Shown piece after piece: positions 54,596 through 64,000 of a stretch of 64,000 bases of DNA. A program made the translations under genes and the position numbers. Under the pieces are notes generated by a model. That model did no database searches and was not told the DNA's origin. It was given only the letters and a program-made list of their open reading frames with translations. The DNA comes from Erodium maritimum (taxonomy: Eukaryota > Streptophyta > Magnoliopsida > Geraniales > Geraniaceae): positions 19,161,432 through 19,225,431 of the forward strand of contig OY997592.1 in assembly GCA_963921825.1 (NCBI GenBank), written 5' to 3'. How positions within the stretch are numbered: the first letter of the stretch is position 1; every line of letters starts with the position of its first letter.

Positions 54596-57523
54596 TTACT
54601 CTTCTGGTGGGGGTGAAGCACTGCACAAACAAAGAAACAATAGGCAAATATACCTCAAGGTCAGATATGCAGTGGTTTTGAAAACCTGAAACAAAAGTAT
54701 CATAATAATACAAACCTGCGGTATCCATCATTTGCACCTTCACCATAATTGGGGCTGTCCTTCGGTTCGGGCATAGAATTGGGGCTGGCAGCATGGCCAT
54801 TCTCAGGGCTGGTTTTCTCTGGGGGACTAGAGCTTGGAATAAGGCCATTCTCAGGGCTGGACCTCTTTCTTTCATATGGAGAGTGACCATTTTCAGGACT
54901 AACCCTCTCTTTTCTATATGGGCTGGGGCTGGAGCCACGGCCATTTTCAGGACTTGCCCTCTCTCTTCTATAAGGACTACGGCTTCTGCTTCTGTCACGG
55001 CCACCCCTCTCTCTACGCAAGGGACTTCTGCTACGATTGCGACCACGCCCATAACTAGGATTAGCCTCATCCCTCTTGTAAGGGCTCGGGCTCCGTCCAC
55101 GACCATAATCAGGACTAGATCTTTCCTTACGTGGACCAGGGCTTGAGCCCCGACCATAATCAGGGCTACCCCTCTCTCTTTGATAGGGACTTGGAGATCG
55201 CCTTCTGTCATAGCTTCTTCTTTCTGGTGACCTATCACGACCTCTATCAGGACTATGGCCATTCTTCCTGTCATCATCATCACGAGCTGCATACTCAACT
55301 GATATCACACGATCCATCAGCTTGCTGCAAAAACACGAGCAGTTAATGGCTATCCAAAACAGAAGGGCTAAAAATAGTGCAAGTGTAATATTGATCACAA
55401 TTACTCCACTCCAGGGTGGAAGCCATTATTCCCACAAATACTAGATGATAAGAAACTTAGGGCGACAAACCTCATGTTTGTAGCTTCCAGTGCTCTCGTG
55501 GCATCATCCTGCACTTCATACTGAACAAATGCAAAGTTCCTTCTGATCCTTACACTCACTATCTTCCCATATGGCTCAAAGTGCCTCTCCAAGTCCCTCG
55601 TTCTAGTATGATGATCAAAATTAATAACAAACAAAGTCTTGGAAGGCCTGCTGCTACCAGAAGACTTTCTTGAGCCCCCAGGCCTTCTAATGCCACGCTC
55701 TTGCTGCAACCAGCAGATAAAAAAAATACAAGAAGCTTCAGAAGAATGAACTTAATATTTATAAGAAACTGAAAGGAACATCAACAAAAATGTCCAAAGC
55801 TAAATTTTAAGACAAATACCTTTGTCCATTCGACGCGTAGCTTGCGACCCTTTCTACCAAATTCAGTGTGATCAAGAGCTCGAATTGCATCCTCAGCATC
55901 TCTCTCATCCTCCATGTAGATGAAAGCAAATCCTACATACCAGTTAAGCAAACGTACTTCAATAAACTATTTAAGCTTTTAAACATTAAGATATAAACAG
56001 AGTGTAGAGTCCTCCGGTGAAAGCATTCCTTGACGAGCCACCATTTCTCAATTCAGTAGTATACAAACCACCTATTGCTACCCCAAAACAAAAAACAAAA
56101 AAAGCCTGTGAAATCTACAAACCAAGTGACCGGTAAATTAGCAACAGACCTTGCGCGATGAACTAAGTGATGTCAATGAACAACAATCCAAAATTGGATG
56201 TCTCATGGTGGTTCAAGGAAAACAGAAAGCCTTCGCCATCTATTCTGCTGCCTCTGCTCTAAGTTTGGCAATGTTTCTATCTTGAAACATGTCTGAAATT
56301 GAAGGCTGGATGAAAATGACGAGGAATGTAATGCAATGGTGTCTGAGGATAATGGGGGATGGTAGTGCCATCAAGGAACAGAGTGACTCTTCGTAAAAAT
56401 AGAAGAACCTCGTCACGGGCAAGGAATGGAATTCTGAAGTGCACATCCATTAGCCAGGAAGAGAATGGATACCCAATATAATCCTGCGTCAAAGAAAATG
56501 TTGAGTACGGGGGTTTACTCTTGAAAAAACATGTGTCTTCCTGATCACATTCTGACCCCCCACGATCACTCAACAAGGAAAGATTGTTGTCGCTGGATTG
56601 TGTATTCTGAGCAAAGTTGCAGTCATGCTGACTAGAGCTCGGTGCAATAGGTAGCCGTGATCTTCAGGGATGGGAATGTGCTCTGCTGCTGAAATGCTAT
56701 GGTGCTGGATTATTCTCTGGCACCTTGTGGGTTTTCGTGTGAAATTATTCACATGCATTTGGTACATGTGGTTTACCATCGCAAGTTATGTGCATATGAA
56801 AATAATTTGAACTCAATGCTTACAAAAAATCTACAGTCTTGTTTCAGAATAGATCCTCAAACCAATGCATGAACCAATTTATCTTCACAACTCAGCCTAA
56901 TTATGAAGCCTAAATAATAGCATGATAATCCTATTTAAATAATATTAACCTTGACTCCATAAACCCCACTATCTTTGCTGACATATATATGACCCCAAGC
57001 TATTCCAACATTTAACTGTTTCTCTGCTATCCATAATATGCATCATGAAGTAACTTTGAAATAAAGTACTAGGTGTGTAGCATATAATGGAGTCTCATGA
57101 TGCCTGAAGAGACATGAATAAGAGATAGGATTGTGGATATGGTATCCCACATCTCAATAGAAAAATAGTCTCTTTAACATTGTTGCTAACTTCATTACTC
57201 ACATGGAGTGCATTACTTACTAATCAATAATAATTTGAATCTTTAAATTTAAATTTAAAATAGTAGATAAAATCTAAGTCAAAATATCTATAATTGTCAT
57301 TCTATATGAACAGCTAACTCCGAATGCTCCAAGAAATCTCCACTGTTAAGTTGGATAATCACCAAAATTTGATTAACTGAAAACTTAAATGAGAACATGG
57401 TGAGCAGAAATATTTACCAGACTTCATATCCACCCTATCAACCTTCCCATAACGTCTGAAAAGACGCTCCAACTCGGTCTGGCGTGCATCATACTCAAAG
57501 TTTCCACAAAATATGGGCTTCAT
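54596..57523 (-). CDS. RS40/RS41: Arginine/serine-rich splicing factor, RS subfamily (RS40/RS41-like)
   Basis: Five coding exons on the minus strand: 57523-57418, 55932-55820, 55703-55471, 55324-54716 and 54620-54596, all with GT-AG borders and consistent phases, giving 361 residues. Two RRMs are present: [20 protein letters not shown]...[16 protein letters not shown] and [20 protein letters not shown]...[17 protein letters not shown], then [20 protein letters not shown]. The C-terminal RS domain has repeats such as [14 protein letters not shown] and SPENG, ending [12 protein letters not shown]-subfamily proteins are plant-specific SR factors that bind pre-mRNA and steer spliceosome assembly and alternative splicing in nuclear speckles. 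The 1.49-kb intron inside RRM1 (57417-55933) matches the long, alternatively spliced intron known in Arabidopsis RS genes. RS40 versus RS41 cannot be decided. The gene appears intact. Confidence 0.93.
55933..57417 (-). other. Long intron of the RS gene, possible alternative-exon host
   Basis: The intron interrupts RRM1 after MKSG. It contains minus-strand open frames of 69 and 99 residues (56779-56277) in an otherwise A+T-rich intron, and acceptor-like sites such as ATTTCAGCAG near 56695. Related genes use this intron to make transcripts with premature stops. Inclusion of a cassette here is inferred, not shown. Confidence 0.5.
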
Positions 57524-58640
57524 CTTATCAGAGGCACAAATCAAGGCAACAAAAATACTCTCTGGGGCCAACCTGCTCATAAGAAGCAGCAAAACAATGA
57601 TGTCCATATCAAGCAATATTTCAAAGGACATTTATTCAGTAAGCAGCAGTATTTGAAAGTGTCATGAGTTGCAACACTAGCACACTAACATAATGCATAT
57701 TAATAACCATCTACATGCAGACACGAAATTACAGTTTAGGCAGCAACAACAACTTAGCCGTAAGTGGGTTAACATGTGCAGTAATACAGTTAGCAGAAAA
57801 CCTTCAGTTGGCAGAAAGACAGCAGCATTACTAGATATTAGGCATTAACATGAAACAAAATAGTATGATTTGCAATAATACAGTTAACATGTACTCATAC
57901 TCCATTTTGTTGTTCATTCTAAAAATCAACAAGTGAGTTACAATTGGTAAATAGCTTAATGTGTATGGATTTGTCGTAATATTTAGAAACTACCAAAACC
58001 AAGGATTGAAACTGAAATGAACCTCCTTAACCCATTCAACCAATCACAAATCATCAAACTTTAACTGGAACCAAAACCAGTTTTTATCAAACTTTGAATC
58101 CAAATGCAACCGGGAGAACAATTAAATACTAATTTTACTTACAATAGAACTCTAAAAACATTGAAGATCACAGAATAATAAAAAAAATCCACCCAGACTC
58201 TTTGACAATTTCTTTTCAATACTAATTTCTGAATCAAATAACAATCAGATCTAGCAGAGACAAATATGTGAACCAATTTAGAGCGATGTTGATACGCTCG
58301 CCCATCAAAAAAACATTCAGCAAGAAAAACACCACGACTTTATATCTACCAGTCAGACTGGCTATCAGATCCCCAACCAGATAATTATTTTCTCTCATTT
58401 TCTCGGAAGCCAAACGATTCTAAGGATAAATTGATGGGAAAAAATAGATCGGTAGACAGAGATTGTTGAGATGGTAATCGGAAAGAGAGATAGTTACCAA
58501 GAGCCGGAGAAATGAAAAGGGCAGCAATCGGTGGCTGCGAAAATAGTAACCCTAATCGAAGAGATGATGGAAATATCTTTCCGGTACAGACAGGAAAGAT
58601 AAAAATGTCAAAATCAAAATTGAGGTGGATCTGAAGATTT
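57418..58640 (-). other. First coding exon, 5' UTR intron and leader of the RS gene
   Basis: Upstream of the ATG (57523-57521) the minus strand has an acceptor GAGCAG|GTTGGCC (exon from about 57572). A good donor, CTCTTG|GTAACT, ends a GC-richer leader exon at 58498. This implies an intron of about 0.93 kb (58497-57573) in the 5' UTR, which is common in SR genes and can raise expression. Confidence 0.6.
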
Positions 58641-58710
58641 AAGCCCATACTTTAGCTCAGCTTGGGTGGGCTGTCTTACGGGCCTAGCTCACCATTACTT
58701 GGGCCCGGCT
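58641..58710. promoter_or_regulatory. Promoter region with three site II (TGGGCY) motifs
   Basis: TGGGCT on the minus strand (about 58644-58649), TGGGCT on the plus strand (58667-58672) and TGGGCC on the plus strand (58700-58705) lie within 70 bp upstream of the RS gene leader. Clustered site II elements are TCP-type binding sites typical of growth-linked housekeeping promoters. Confidence 0.5.
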
Positions 58711-58739
58711 GATAAAACGTCTTATCTTCTCCGAAAGGG

Positions 58740-59960
58740 CATGGTTAAAATCGTGCTCCATGACTGATCAACTTTGCCATAATCGACCTACACTGGTCGG
58801 TGCAAGATTAGCAATGTTCCTTCCGTTATCTTCTCACATTCGTAGTTGCATTTCTCTATCTCCTCACTCTCTTCCCTTCACATCGTTGCACCTCTTCCTG
58901 TATAGTCATCTCTTGTGATACCTCCCTTCACAGACGTTATCTTAATTGTAAGACCGACAATTGGTGATGCATGACTTATAGTATCCATGGTGACATCAAA
59001 ATCGAATTGGTTTGTGCTGTCGAATCGGTACGATTTGTAGTTCTTCGGCCCTGAATCTACGGTTTGTTGTTGAATCTTCGGTTGCCCCTTTTCGACGTCG
59101 AAGATTCTGTAGACCCTGCGCAGAGTCCACTCGACGGATTTGGACCAAATTGAATCCAGGCTCAACGAATCGTGGGCTGACGCGTGGCAAATAATTAAAG
59201 CCGAAAGTTTAATTTCAGCTTTAAATTTCTGAACTAATGCTTCGTCTTCCATGCAACGCTTCTTCTTCACGATTCCTCTGCAAATCTCACCGGCATTTCG
59301 TCACGTTGTAACTTGTCACCGGCCTTTTCTTGACGACCGAATCTCCCCAACGTGTCTTCTCGACGATAGCTTGTCAACGACGTTTCTTCTCCACCGTGCA
59401 GAATCACATAGGCGTTTCTTCGAGCTGCAGCTTCTCACCGGTGTTTCGTCCCAACGACACATTCTCCCCGACGTTTGTTGCTCAATTGCCTTTTTCACCG
59501 GCATTTTTTCCACCGTGCAGAATCTCCCCGACCTATTCTCAAGCTGCAAAAATGGTCAGGTCCAACAACCTTAAGTACCTGAGGATTTGGCAACCCATCG
59601 GCTCTTTCTCCTGGACATGGCCAAGAGGATTTCAAGGTTGGTCTATCATGTTGTTAAATGTTTTTTTATAATACCACTATGTCAAGTTTTACTCGGCCGT
59701 TTTTATATTAATCAACTTTATTTATGTTGCAAGACGTTGACTATGTTTATCATTTTATCGCACAATGCTAACAACATTCTACCAGATATTTACGAACAAA
59801 TAACCACTAGATTAGTCAAGCAAAAGAGGATTTAGTAAATAAGAGACTACTATTGTTCCCGTCATTTGTAATTTCAATTTGCATTTGATTTGTAATTTTT
59901 TTTATTTCGCTATTTGAATAAAACAACAAAGCACTTCCACGTAGTTTGACCTACATTAGA
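58740..59960. other. Unassigned sequence with degenerate TCTTCTC/ACCGGCGTTT repeats
   Basis: From about 59268 to 59545 the plus strand repeats words such as TCTCCCCGACGT, CACCGTGCAGAATC and TCACCGGC with irregular spacing; the open frames of 107-113 residues there are by-products. The minus-strand frame at 58878-59270 (130 residues) has no domain I recognise. Confidence 0.4.
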
Positions 59961-60118
59961 TCGCTTCGGTCTATCCTCACTGTGACACCAAAAACAATAG
60001 AATCACGAATCAGGGTCCAATTCCTACTCATTTCCAAAAAAAACAGTTCAATTGGACCGAGATTACATTGATTCGGTCTAATCCCATTGTGATGCTCTAA
60101 GAAACATTTACCGTCTCT
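59961..60118. repeat. Harbinger-type terminal-repeat remnants
   Basis: TCGGTCTAATCCCATTGTGATGCTC followed by TAAG at 60079-60107 is the reverse of a TTA-GAGCATCACAATGGG terminus. A diverged copy (CTTCGGTCTATCCTCACTGTGA) lies at about 59964 in the same orientation. No matching left terminus was found, so this is only a fragment. Confidence 0.3.
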
Positions 60119-60300
60119 ATTGTTGATACGGATTCTAAAAAAGAGAAAGGTGGCATCATATGTCCAGTGTTAGAAAATGTTTCAAGATTCATTGATCAAC
60201 TCTACACATCGAAAAAAGTGCAAAGGGTTTCGAATCCAGTCATTCATGGATGAAAAGTTAGCCTTTGTATTTTACCTAATGAGAATTAATTTTAGCATGT

Positions 60301-60302
<2 letters not shown>

Positions 60303-60345
<43 letters not shown>
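60303..60345 (+). repeat. TAA microsatellite (about 14 units)
   Basis: Uninterrupted TAA trinucleotide run; likely polymorphic. Confidence 0.95.
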
Positions 60346-60346
<1 letters not shown>

Positions 60347-60880
60347 TAAGTGTTATGCATGTGTAAATATGTATTTGAAAGTTCGAACTTTTGAGATGGA
60401 TACATGTAATATATAATTAAGTTTTAATCCGCATCTAGATTAATACGAAGCTAAATTTCAGTCAAATACATTATTCATCGGAAGTCTTAAAGTCATCATC
60501 TAAGAATATTGTTATTACATTATAGTTCATAAATTCAAGTGGGAAGAAACATGTGTTGTTTGAAGTATATAATATGATACTTCTGACTAGTAAGGGTTGG
60601 AAAAATAATACATCATTTCATTAAATCTACCTAAATGCACAAATTGGATTGTAGACCGCTTTTTGGTGTAATGGACTTCGAGTTCAAATATATATAGACG
60701 GATTGCGATCCATACTCATCAGTGCACAATCCAACCTAATCCTCCCATGATTTGAGCCTTTTTCTACATAAAGTTATATAGTGTAGCAACTCCCTAAATT
60801 ATCCATGTTAAATCCTCCTTTATATCATCCTATCTCCCAATATTTCCTTTTCTCACGATGTGCTTTTTTTTGTCAACGCC
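60346..60880. other. A+T-rich intergenic sequence
   Basis: Nothing recognised. Confidence 0.4.
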
Positions 60881-60919
60881 ATCATTTTCAAATGAAGGGT
60901 TTTTACACTTATAATTTGT

Positions 60920-61924
60920 TGATACATTACATGTATGGTACTGATATCTTACATAGCAACATGCTAGTACCTTACATATACAAGTGTTGGTACCAACATA
61001 CACAAGTGTTGGTCGGAGCGCGCAAGATGCTGACACGAGTCCTTTTTTACACATGTTGACCGCATGCACTCACGCACAAAATGTACTGGTACCTGACATA
61101 GCAAAGAGCTTGTACCTTACATAAATAAGTGTTGGTGACTTACATATACAAATGTTGGTACCAACATGCAAAGTGCTAGTACCTTACATACAAAGGAGTG
61201 ATGGTACCTTACATGCAATGGTATTGGCACCTTACATACACAAGTGTTGGTACCTTTCATACACGGGTGATGGTACCTCGTGCGTAGCGAGCGTGGTCAA
61301 CACGCGCTATGCTGTGGTCAAAGGCGTAGGGAAGTTTGCTTTATTTACAAAACTTCCGCCTCGCGAAAAAGCCACATGTACGCTTATGGTGCATTTCGAT
61401 GACGTCAGCGCACACACATCTAATGGCTCTTCTGCATTCTTAGTTTGCACAATAAGGGAAGTTTGTACATTAAACCATCCCTATATATAGGTATCAAATA
61501 CAAACTACCTCTTAAGGTGCAAACTACGAACTAGTGAGAGACACAGGATGTGCTCGCGCTAACGTCTTCAGAGCACAAAAGATACAAACATGTGTCCCTT
61601 TTCACGCTACAAAGTTGTGGTACCAACATGCAAGGTGTTGGTACTTTACACACAAATTGTTGGTACATCACATGTTATGGTACTAGTACCTTATATACAC
61701 AAGTGTTGGTACCTTACATACACGGGTGTTGGTACCTTCGTGTGTTGCATGTGTGGTCAACACGTGCTACAACATGGTCAAATAGAGGGAAAGTTCGCGT
61801 TATTTTCAAAATTTCCACCGCGCTAAAAAAGCCACTTGTACGCATTTGGTGTGCTCTGATTACGTCAGCACGTGCACATCCGAGGGCTTATGTGCGTTCT
61901 CAGTTTGCTCAATAAGAGTGGTTT
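60920..61924 (+). repeat. Duplicated repeat rich in GTTGGTACC words, unknown family
   Basis: Short units of the form AGTGTTGGTACCTTACATACAC recur at 60960-61275 and 61610-61735. Each group is followed by a similar 180-200-bp block (GTGGTCAACACG, GAAAAAGCCACATGTACGC-like text, GACGTCAGC, CAATAAG). The two blocks make a large imperfect tandem duplication. GGTATCAAATACAAACTAC at about 61490 resembles the termini of MITEs A and B, so the region may be part of a MULE-like element cut by the LTR at 61925. No coding capacity. Confidence 0.55.
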
Positions 61925-62471
61925 TGTCACGCCCCAATTTCAGTAAACCGAACTCGGGACACGAACGTTTAGGATAAGAAAACACTTTGAAACCTTTTCC
62001 ATTAAAAACACTTTACAATACCAGCTTAGTTCAACAAAAGATAATTACAACTCAAAATAAAACGTCCCACAAGCGGACAAAAAGGCGAGGTATCCGTCGC
62101 TAGACTAAAAAGTAAAAACCCGGACTCCGCTCCTAGCTCCACAAGCTTCGAGAGCTCACCTAGTCCGTCCCACGAACAGTACCTGTAGGAAAAGCAGCTA
62201 GGGGTGAGCGTTCGCTCACCACCACGGATAATAGACTGACTACGGCATAATTAGCAGACAATGCCGGTAACACCAACAACAAACTCAACCCCGGGGATCA
62301 CTGTCCCCAACCCAAGTACTCTGACTGACAAACACCCACGGTGACCTTCCTCGAACGACTCAACACTCAAACACGTAAGTAGACACGACACAACGATCAC
62401 GACCTCTTCCAAGGACTCAAAGGAACTACGTAACACCAAACAAGATCACAAAGAATCGCAAACCAGCTGCT

Positions 62472-62689
62472 CAGTAACCTCCCTCACTCACGCGCTTTGC
62501 CGAACCACTCAGGCCAGGCGGTCGACCTGTCTCAGTAACCTCTCTTACTCACGCGTTTTGCCGAACCACTCAGGCCAGGCGGTCGACCTGTCTCACTCAC
62601 GCGCTTTGCCGAACCACTCAGGCCAGGCGGTCGACCTGTCTCACTCACGCGCTTTGCCGAACCACTCAGGCCAGGCGGTCGACCTGTCT
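62472..62689 (+). repeat. Tandem repeat in LTR (two units of about 62 bp, two of 48 bp)
   Basis: CTCACGCG(C/T)TTTGCCGAACC and CAGGCCAGGCGGTCGACCTG repeat four times almost without change. Confidence 0.9.
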
Positions 62690-62762
62690 CACTAACCTCT
62701 CTCACTCAGGTAACCACAATTACGATCACAAGCAAATTCAACAGACAACAACAACACAGGTT

Positions 62763-63150
62763 CAGCACTCCACATGCACTCATGGCCACACAAGACACCA
62801 ACAGTAAACTCGGACTCAACAGCCCCACCGGCACTCACGGCCTCCCAAGACATACTGACAGTAAAACACGGACTCAAACGCCCCACAGGCACTCACGGCC
62901 TCCCAAAACACCAAAGGTAAATACACGAGTTCAACAACCCCACGGGCACTCATGGCCACCCAAAACTCAACAATAAAACACGCTTGCAACTTACCGAGAC
63001 TCTAACTCGTAAGACAGCTAAAACACCAACAGTAAAGTACGGGCTCTCATGGCCACCCAAACACGAATAATAAAACACGGGCTCTCAAGGCCACCCAAGA
63101 CTCAACAATAATAATACGGGCTCTCAAGGCCACCCAAGACGCCAAAATAA
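62763..63150 (+). repeat. Degenerate tandem repeat in LTR (units of about 40-60 bp)
   Basis: Words such as GGCACTCACGGCCTCCCAA, GGGCTCTCAAGGCCACCC and CAACA(A/G)TAAA recur about seven times. The plus-strand frame at 62782-62976 is a by-product. Confidence 0.75.
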
Positions 63151-64000
63151 ACAATCAACCTCCGGCTTAACCCAAACCTCCAACAGTCCTAAAGTCGATA
63201 AGTTCACAAACAACCTCCGGGCATGGTCATATGCCTCCAGTAAATCAATTACGCTAAGTTCTCTGCTCCTACGACACTACTAAGTGTCACATGCATTTCC
63301 AGTATTCGCTACGTTCCCGTATCATGCTTTTCTAATAAACGCTACAACCCCGTATCATGCTTTTCTAATATTCGATAACCTACTCAACCCACGACACCCC
63401 GGTGTCACATGCAATTCTACTGTTAACTTTCCCTAGTCATGCCCGAGATCCGGCTACTTTTCCCTACCTCAAGACGATACCACAGTAGCGTCTCCTAGCT
63501 GCTGACGACCGGGCCAACACCGTCTTCTAGGGCGAAGTCCGCATCTGGGTTCGACTCCGGTCTTCTCGGGCGAAGTCCACGACTGATTTTTTAACAGGTA
63601 AAACATTACAATCAACTCCGACACAATCCAATTTATTCGTCCAGGGTTCCTAATCCGTTCCAGGTTCATTCCAACGTTCAACAACAAAACCTTTTTAAAT
63701 AAAACTGAGTTTTCGTTCAAAACATAGTTTCTTTTTCTTTCTTTTATTCAACTCTGATTTTGTTTTAAATTAATTTCCCTTTTTAATAAAAACCTTTTAT
63801 TTATTTTTCTGTTTCAACAAACTGCTCCTCATGACCAGATCCAAGAAAATAGATTTCGGTTTCAACCATTTTCGTTCCACAGAGCGTTCAGATCCAAAAA
63901 CAAATGTTGTTTCCACACTGCCAGATCCAGAAAAGGAAGAAAGAAAAGGAACAAAAAGGAACGGGAAGAGTTCGGACTTTAGCCGGCCGGTCACCGGCGA

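Larger units (their letters stand above)
61925..64000 (-). repeat. Third gypsy-type LTR, running off the window
   Basis: Starts TGTCACGCCCCAATTTCAG. Shares with the LTR at 33282 the block CCTGTAGGAAAAGCAGC, the hairpin GGTGAGCG..CGCTCACC (62203-62220) and words such as CATGCATTTC and CTTTCCCTAGTCA. Elsewhere it diverges, so it is a separate family or subfamily. By analogy its element lies on the minus strand. Only the 3' part of the LTR in element sense is in view; no gag-pol or primer site can be tested. Confidence 0.65.

Noticed and set aside
55131..55346. Plus-strand frames opposite the RS domain
   Set aside because: They are antisense shadows of the SR gene exon with no domain of their own.
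57141..57151. Second USE-like site (ATCCCACATCT)
   Set aside because: It mismatches the USE at one core base, lies inside the RS gene intron, and no TATA box at the right spacing or terminator follows.
62782..62976. Repetitive Ser/Thr/Pro-rich peptide frame
   Set aside because: It is produced by a tandem repeat inside an LTR.

Overview
The window is a repeat-dominated segment of an angiosperm (most likely eudicot) nuclear genome. Two genes look intact, both on the minus strand in the right-hand third: a one-exon MATE transporter of the DTX48/49 type (50557-52143) and a five-coding-exon SR splicing factor of the RS40/RS41 type (54596-57523). The other recognisable coding sequence is transposon-derived and broken. 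No tRNA, rRNA or CRISPR was seen. Plant-style GT-AG introns, A+T-rich spacers, Ty1/copia, Ty3/gypsy, L1-type LINE, PIF/Harbinger and MULE-like elements all fit a plant nucleus. Species cannot be told from sequence reading alone.

Layout. 1-3048: 3' half of a Ty1/copia element with its 3' LTR, inserted in a PIF/Harbinger transposase gene (3049-4381). 4382-4741: short host piece. 4742-16642: complete Ty3/gypsy chromovirus in minus orientation with about 3-kb LTRs, a perfect 5-bp target-site duplication, tRNA-Met primer-binding site and polypurine tract; its gag-pol carries many stops. 16744-16969: a USE + TATA + T9 arrangement that could be a Pol III small-RNA gene. 17621-18102: Harbinger-like MITE. 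18334-24214: three RT-less retroposons with LINE-like 3' tails and target-site duplications. 24830-30530: two decayed L1-type LINEs joined head to head. 30710-32688: two MULE-like MITEs of one family in opposite orientation, each with its own 10-bp duplication. 33282-36108: an isolated gypsy LTR. 36109-41735: decayed LINEs on both strands. 41762-42812: small copia-derived element with a hairpin and a minisatellite. 44273-50078: three more retroposons. 50557-58640: the two host genes. 58740-61924: unassigned sequence, a TAA microsatellite and a duplicated repeat rich in GGTACC palindromes. 61925-64000: start of a third gypsy-type LTR.

The two genes have no evident joint pathway: one is a membrane exporter, the other a nuclear splicing regulator. 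The transposons record nested insertion and decay. The points most worth following are the LINE-tailed retroposon family without reverse transcriptase, the candidate Pol III locus, and a hairpin plus splice-acceptor-like block placed 278-301 bp from the 3' end of three divergent gypsy LTRs.
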